From contig MHEO01000029.1 in assembly GCA_001803875.1 (NCBI GenBank), positions 22,728 to 30,148 on the forward strand: a DNA stretch of 7,421 nucleotides, written 5' to 3'. The DNA is from Nitrospirae bacterium RIFCSPHIGHO2_01_FULL_66_17. Lineage in GTDB: Bacteria; Nitrospirota; Nitrospiria; 2-01-FULL-66-17. This document shows positions 4,769-7,421 of this stretch, piece by piece. Position 1 is the first letter of the stretch; each line of letters opens with the position of its first letter. The notes under the pieces were generated by a model. The model was not told the origin of the DNA and did no database searches. It worked only from the letters and a program-made list of their open reading frames with translations. The translations under genes were made by a program, and so were the position numbers.

Positions 4769-6232
4769 TTGACGACCGTGCAGCAAGACAGCCAAGTCAT
4801 CGTGGTGGGGGCCGGCATCTCCGGCCTGGCGACCGCGTACGCGCTGGCCCGCGCCGGCTGCCGCGTGCTGGTTCTGGAGCAGTCGCCCCGCGTCGGCGGC
4901 TGCATCCGCAGCGAGCGAACCCCCGAAGGCTACCTCATCGAGCACGGCCCCAACAGCCTGCTCAACCTGAATCCCGACGTCGATCATCTGTGCGGTGAAC
5001 TCGAGCTCGACCGCGAGCGGGTCGTTCAGCAGCCTGCCACGCGTCAGCGGTATCTCGTCAAGGCGCGGACGCTGGTGTCCGTGCCCACGCGGGCGCGGCA
5101 GTTCCCGTTGACGCCGCTGTGGAGCCTGAAGGCCAAGCTCCGCGCCCTGGCCGAGCCGTTCATCTTCTCCGCACCCCCTGAAGGCGACGAAAGCGTGGCC
5201 TCGTTCGTGCGGCGGCGGTTCGGTCCGGAGATGGTGGACTACGCCGTCGAGCCCTTCGTCGCGGGGATTTTCGCCGGCGACCCCGAGCAGCTGTCGATGG
5301 CGAGCAGCTTCCCCCAGGTGGCGGCCCTCGAACGCGCCTCCGGGAGCGTGGTCGGCGGGTTGATCGCATCGCGGCTGCGACGCGGCCGCTCCCGCCGGCC
5401 GGTCCAGGTGTTTTCGTTTCGCGGCGGCGTGGGCCGCCTTCCCGAGACGCTGTATTCCCACCTCGGCGATCGCGTCATCACGGAGGCGCGGGTGGTCGAG
5501 GTGCGGCGCGAGGGCCGGGACGGCGAGGCCCGCTTCGTCGTTCACGCCGAGACGCCGGACGGCGCGCGCGCGTTCATTGCCGACCGGCTGGTGGTCGCGT
5601 CGCCGGCGGACGTCGCCGGCCGCTTGCTGTCCCCGCTCTCCCCGCCGCTGGCCGATGAACTGGAGCAGATTCCCTACGCGCCGGTGGGGCTCGTGCACCT
5701 CGGCGTGGCGCGCTCGGCCCTCTCCCGTTTCCCCGGCGGGTCGGGCTGTCTCGTGCCGAAGCGCGAACGCCTGCCCATCCTGGGGTCGCTCTGGAGTTCA
5801 AACGTCTATCCCGATCGCGCCCCCGAGGGCCGCGTGCTGTTGACGAATTACGTCGGGGGCGTGCGCGACTCGGACGTCCTGAAGTGGAGCGACGACGAGC
5901 TGGTCGCCCTGGTCGTCGACGCGCTCCGCGACCTGGTCGGTTTGAGCGGCCGTCCCGAGTTCGTCCGCGTCCTGCGGCACCCTCGCGCGATCCCGCAATA
6001 CCTGTTGGGGCACCGCGCGCGGGTGGCGAAGATCGATCATTGGTTGGCGCCGTTGTCCGGGGTGTACCTGGCCGGGAATTACCTTCACGGGGTGTCCGTC
6101 CGCGATTGCCTGACCCAGGGCGCGGCCCTGGCCGATCGGATCGTGGCGGACATCAAACGGGTCGAGAATCCGGGATCGGCGCGCCTGCCGACCCCACCGT
6201 CCCCCGCCTCCGCCATGCCGTGTTCATCTTGA
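4769..6232 (+). CDS. hemY: Protoporphyrinogen oxidase, HemY type
   Basis: A flavin enzyme that oxidises protoporphyrinogen IX (or coproporphyrinogen III in some bacteria) late in heme synthesis. From TTG 4769 it has 487 residues, normal for the family. The FAD Rossmann motif GAGISG (14-19) ends with E37 in VLVLEQSPRVGG. IEHGPNSLL follows near 56-64, then the family signature YAVEPFVAGIFAGDP (158-172). The C-terminal FAD segment VYLAGNYLHGVSVRDCLTQGA closes the fold. The start is uncertain: no ATG is available, GTG 4751 and GTG 4778 are in frame, and none has a good ribosome site. TTG 4769 has GGA 5 nt upstream and gives a short, typical N-terminus. No signal peptide is seen. The stop codon lies inside the -35 box of the next promoter. 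The residues after about 465 (proline/serine-rich) are unconserved. Confidence 0.92.
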   Translation: MTTVQQDSQVIVVGAGISGLATAYALARAGCRVLVLEQSPRVGGCIRSERTPEGYLIEHGPNSLLNLNPDVDHLCGELELDRERVVQQPATRQRYLVKARTLVSVPTRARQFPLTPLWSLKAKLRALAEPFIFSAPPEGDESVASFVRRRFGPEMVDYAVEPFVAGIFAGDPEQLSMASSFPQVAALERASGSVVGGLIASRLRRGRSRRPVQVFSFRGGVGRLPETLYSHLGDRVITEARVVEVRREGRDGEARFVVHAETPDGARAFIADRLVVASPADVAGRLLSPLSPPLADELEQIPYAPVGLVHLGVARSALSRFPGGSGCLVPKRERLPILGSLWSSNVYPDRAPEGRVLLTNYVGGVRDSDVLKWSDDELVALVVDALRDLVGLSGRPEFVRVLRHPRAIPQYLLGHRARVAKIDHWLAPLSGVYLAGNYLHGVSVRDCLTQGAALADRIVADIKRVENPGSARLPTPPSPASAMPCSS

Positions 6233-6258
6233 CACGCCGGTTATCTTGGGTTTATAAT
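6229..6258 (+). promoter_or_regulatory. Consensus sigma70 promoter of the cupredoxin-like gene
   Basis: TTGACA (6229-6234), an 18-nt spacer and TATAAT (6253-6258) match both hexamers perfectly. The TGA stop of hemY (6230-6232) is within the -35 box. The first 12 bases, TTGACACGCCGG, are identical to those of the rho promoter at 3117. Transcription would start near 6265. Confidence 0.82.
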
Positions 6259-6264
6259 CGCGCC

Positions 6265-6525
6265 CGCTTTTGGGACTGTTTCGCGCTGCGATTGGGCGCG
6301 GGCGAGTCCGAAGGAATCGTCGGTCCTCGCGAACGTCTGGGTTTGGCCGCCGGGGTTTGCTGCCGCGCAGCGCTCTGGGTCGTCCCTCTCGCCGTTTCGT
6401 TCGAGGTCGCGTGTCGGGGTTGATCGGTGAATACGAGGGAGTGCCGCTCGTCTACCGTAGGTGGAGCGGTGGGGAGTAGGTGTCGGTTGGATCAGATGGG
6501 GTCAGCAATCAACGGGAGGGGTGCA
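6265..6525 (+). promoter_or_regulatory. Long, potentially structured 5' leader
   Basis: About 260 nt lie between the predicted transcript start and the ATG, with no convincing gene. CCTCG-AACG (6325-6335, two bases bulged) pairs with CGTTCGAGG (6398-6406), enclosing a local hairpin GCTGC/GCAGC (6359-6371). Near the start, CGCGCCC (6259-6265) is complementary to GGGCGCG (6294-6300). I do not recognise a known riboswitch class. The 3' end carries a purine-rich GGGAGGGG ribosome site (6514-6521). Confidence 0.35.
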
Positions 6526-7344
6526 ATGAACGGTTGTGGTCGTGTTGCGGGAGTGGTGGTCGGGATCGTGGCCTTGGCGACCGTGTCGGCGGCGCGGGCG
6601 GAGTACGCGGGAGCGCCGGTGGCCGATGGGGGGACCTTGGCGGGCAAGGTGACGTTCAAGGGCGCGGTGCCTGCCCCGAAGACGTTTGATTTCGCGAAAT
6701 TTCCGAACCCGGGATTCTGCGAGAAAACCGACTCGGACGGGAAGGGACATCGGGTGGTGCAGGAGGTCAAGGTCGGCAAGGACAACGGCCTGAAGGACGT
6801 GGTCGTGTACATCGAGGGAATCGAGAAGGGCAAGCCGTTTCAATTCAACGGGACCGACGTGAAGACCGATGGCTGCCGCTTCCTGGTCCAGGGCGGGCCG
6901 TCCACCTTCGCCGGTGTGGTCGTCAAAAAGGCGGAGATCCGCGTGGAGAACATGGACGCGGACCCCACCGATCCGAAGGCGGCGACCGGCGTGCTGCACA
7001 ACCCGCACGCGTACGAGGTGGCCGGGGCGAACAACTCGACGATTTTCAACCTGCCGCTTCCCGAAAAGGGCCAGATCCTCAAGAAGCCGGTGATCCTCCG
7101 CAAGAAGGAGAGCGTCTTCAAGCTGGAGTGCGATCAGCACAACTACATGCAGGTGTACTTCCAGCCGGTCACGAACCCGTACTACGCGATCGTCGGCGAA
7201 GACGGCTCGTTCAGCATCGACGGCATTCCGCCGGGCACGTACGAGGTGTACGCGTGGCACCCGACGCTGGGCAAGCAGGAAGTGAATGTGACGATCCCGG
7301 CGAAGGGACAGGCCAAGGCCGACTTCGCGTTTGCGGCGAAATAA
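6526..7344 (+). CDS. Secreted cupredoxin-like protein with carboxypeptidase-regulatory-like C-terminus
   Basis: This 272-residue protein starts at ATG 6526, with GGGAGGGG 4-5 nt upstream. A signal peptide is visible: a short N-region, hydrophobic VAGVVVGIVALATV (7-20) and a cleavage site after ARA (23-25), so the product is periplasmic or secreted. A beta-rich segment GTLAGKVTFKGAVP (36-49) follows, then LKDVVVYIEGI (89-99). A cupredoxin-like domain has HNPHAYE (H158, H161) and ECDQHNYM (C202, H205, M208). This C-x2-H-x2-M set resembles a blue-copper site. The C-terminal region DGSFSIDGIPPGTYEVYAWHP is a typical carboxypeptidase-regulatory-like/prealbumin beta-sandwich. C65 and C117 could form a disulfide. 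In-frame GTG 6427 would add 33 residues ahead of the signal peptide and is unlikely. Copper binding and electron-transfer role are inferred; exact function is unknown. Confidence 0.8.
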   Translation: MNGCGRVAGVVVGIVALATVSAARAEYAGAPVADGGTLAGKVTFKGAVPAPKTFDFAKFPNPGFCEKTDSDGKGHRVVQEVKVGKDNGLKDVVVYIEGIEKGKPFQFNGTDVKTDGCRFLVQGGPSTFAGVVVKKAEIRVENMDADPTDPKAATGVLHNPHAYEVAGANNSTIFNLPLPEKGQILKKPVILRKKESVFKLECDQHNYMQVYFQPVTNPYYAIVGEDGSFSIDGIPPGTYEVYAWHPTLGKQEVNVTIPAKGQAKADFAFAAK

Positions 7345-7358
7345 GCGCGTCGCGGGCG

Positions 7359-7379
7359 CCAGGCGTCTTCGGCGCCTGG
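7359..7379 (+). terminator. Hairpin after the cupredoxin-like gene
   Basis: CCAGGCGT (7359-7366) pairs with GGCGCCTGG less its first base (7372-7379), closing on the stable-type loop CTTCG with a terminal G-U pair. It sits 14 nt after the stop codon. The following sequence ATGTTCC has no U-run, so it is a probable but non-canonical terminator. Confidence 0.5.
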
Positions 7380-7403
7380 ATGTTCCGGGCATCAGATGAA
7401 CCG

Positions 7404-7409
7404 TTGACA
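7404..7409 (+). promoter_or_regulatory. Possible -35 box at the right edge
   Basis: TTGACA occurs 12 nt before the window ends, downstream of a terminator-like hairpin. Every other predicted plus-strand promoter here uses TTGACA or TTGACT, so this may begin the next transcription unit. The -10 position is outside the window. Confidence 0.25.
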
Positions 7410-7421
7410 TGGCGGGGATGG

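Noticed and set aside
4724..5698. 324-codon minus-strand ORF opposite hemY
   Set aside because: Shadow of the FAD enzyme with biased composition and no recognisable domain.
6270..6479. Arg-rich 69-codon ORF in the leader of the cupredoxin-like gene
   Set aside because: TTG start, no ribosome site, extreme Arg/Gly composition and no similarity I recognise.
6502..7410. 302-codon minus-strand ORF opposite the cupredoxin-like gene
   Set aside because: Arg/Leu/Val/His-rich shadow; the plus strand has a signal peptide, ribosome site and conserved motifs.
1..7421. Mobile element, CRISPR array or attachment site
   Set aside because: No transposase or integrase motifs, no terminal inverted repeats, no regularly spaced repeats and no obvious composition break were seen.

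Overview
The window is GC-rich bacterial DNA with eight complete protein genes, one gene cut by the left edge, and no RNA genes, insertion sequences, CRISPR arrays or tandem repeats that I can see. Dense coding, strong GC preference at third positions, sigma70-type promoters, bacterial Rho and a complete Tus/Dsr sulfur-relay set point to a free-living Gram-negative-type bacterium. The gene mix (a CADD/PqqC-like diiron protein, dsrEFH-tusA-dsrE2, a small bacterial histone, HemY, a periplasmic cupredoxin-like protein) would fit Nitrospirota, Methylomirabilota or a similar lineage. That placement is an inference with low confidence.

Layout. Positions 1-705 (minus strand) encode a heme-oxygenase-fold, probably diiron, enzyme; only its last residues lie beyond the window. 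A divergent intergenic region (706-817) carries promoters for both directions. The plus-strand promoter sits so close to the first ATG that the dsrE message should be leaderless. Positions 818-2677 form a compact sulfur-relay operon: dsrE (tusD-like), dsrF (tusC-like), dsrH (tusB-like), tusA and dsrE2. It ends at a 24-nt perfect palindrome. Positions 2847-3029 encode a 60-residue histone-fold protein. A perfect-consensus promoter (TTGACA-N17-TATAAT) and a leader of about 225 nt precede rho (3379-4629). Then comes hemY/hemG-type protoporphyrinogen oxidase (4769-6232). Finally a consensus promoter that overlaps the hemY stop drives, through a leader of about 260 nt, a secreted cupredoxin-like protein with a C-terminal carboxypeptidase-regulatory-like domain (6526-7344).

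How they work together. The five sulfur genes look like one relay: TusA and the DsrE proteins carry persulfide sulfur on single conserved cysteines, and the DsrEFH/TusBCD complex passes it on. No DsrC/TusE, DsrAB, rhodanese or Hdr partner lies in the window, so sulfur oxidation and tRNA 2-thiolation both remain possible; the absence of cysteine in DsrH leans towards a Tus-like role. Histone and rho are both general DNA/RNA-level factors but have separate signals. HemY makes protoporphyrin for heme.

The most notable item is the eukaryotic/archaeal-type histone fold in a bacterial context. After it come the leaderless start of the sulfur operon, a 12-nt -35 block shared by the rho and cupredoxin promoters, and two long structured leaders. 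The hairpins found downstream of genes all lack a good U-tract.
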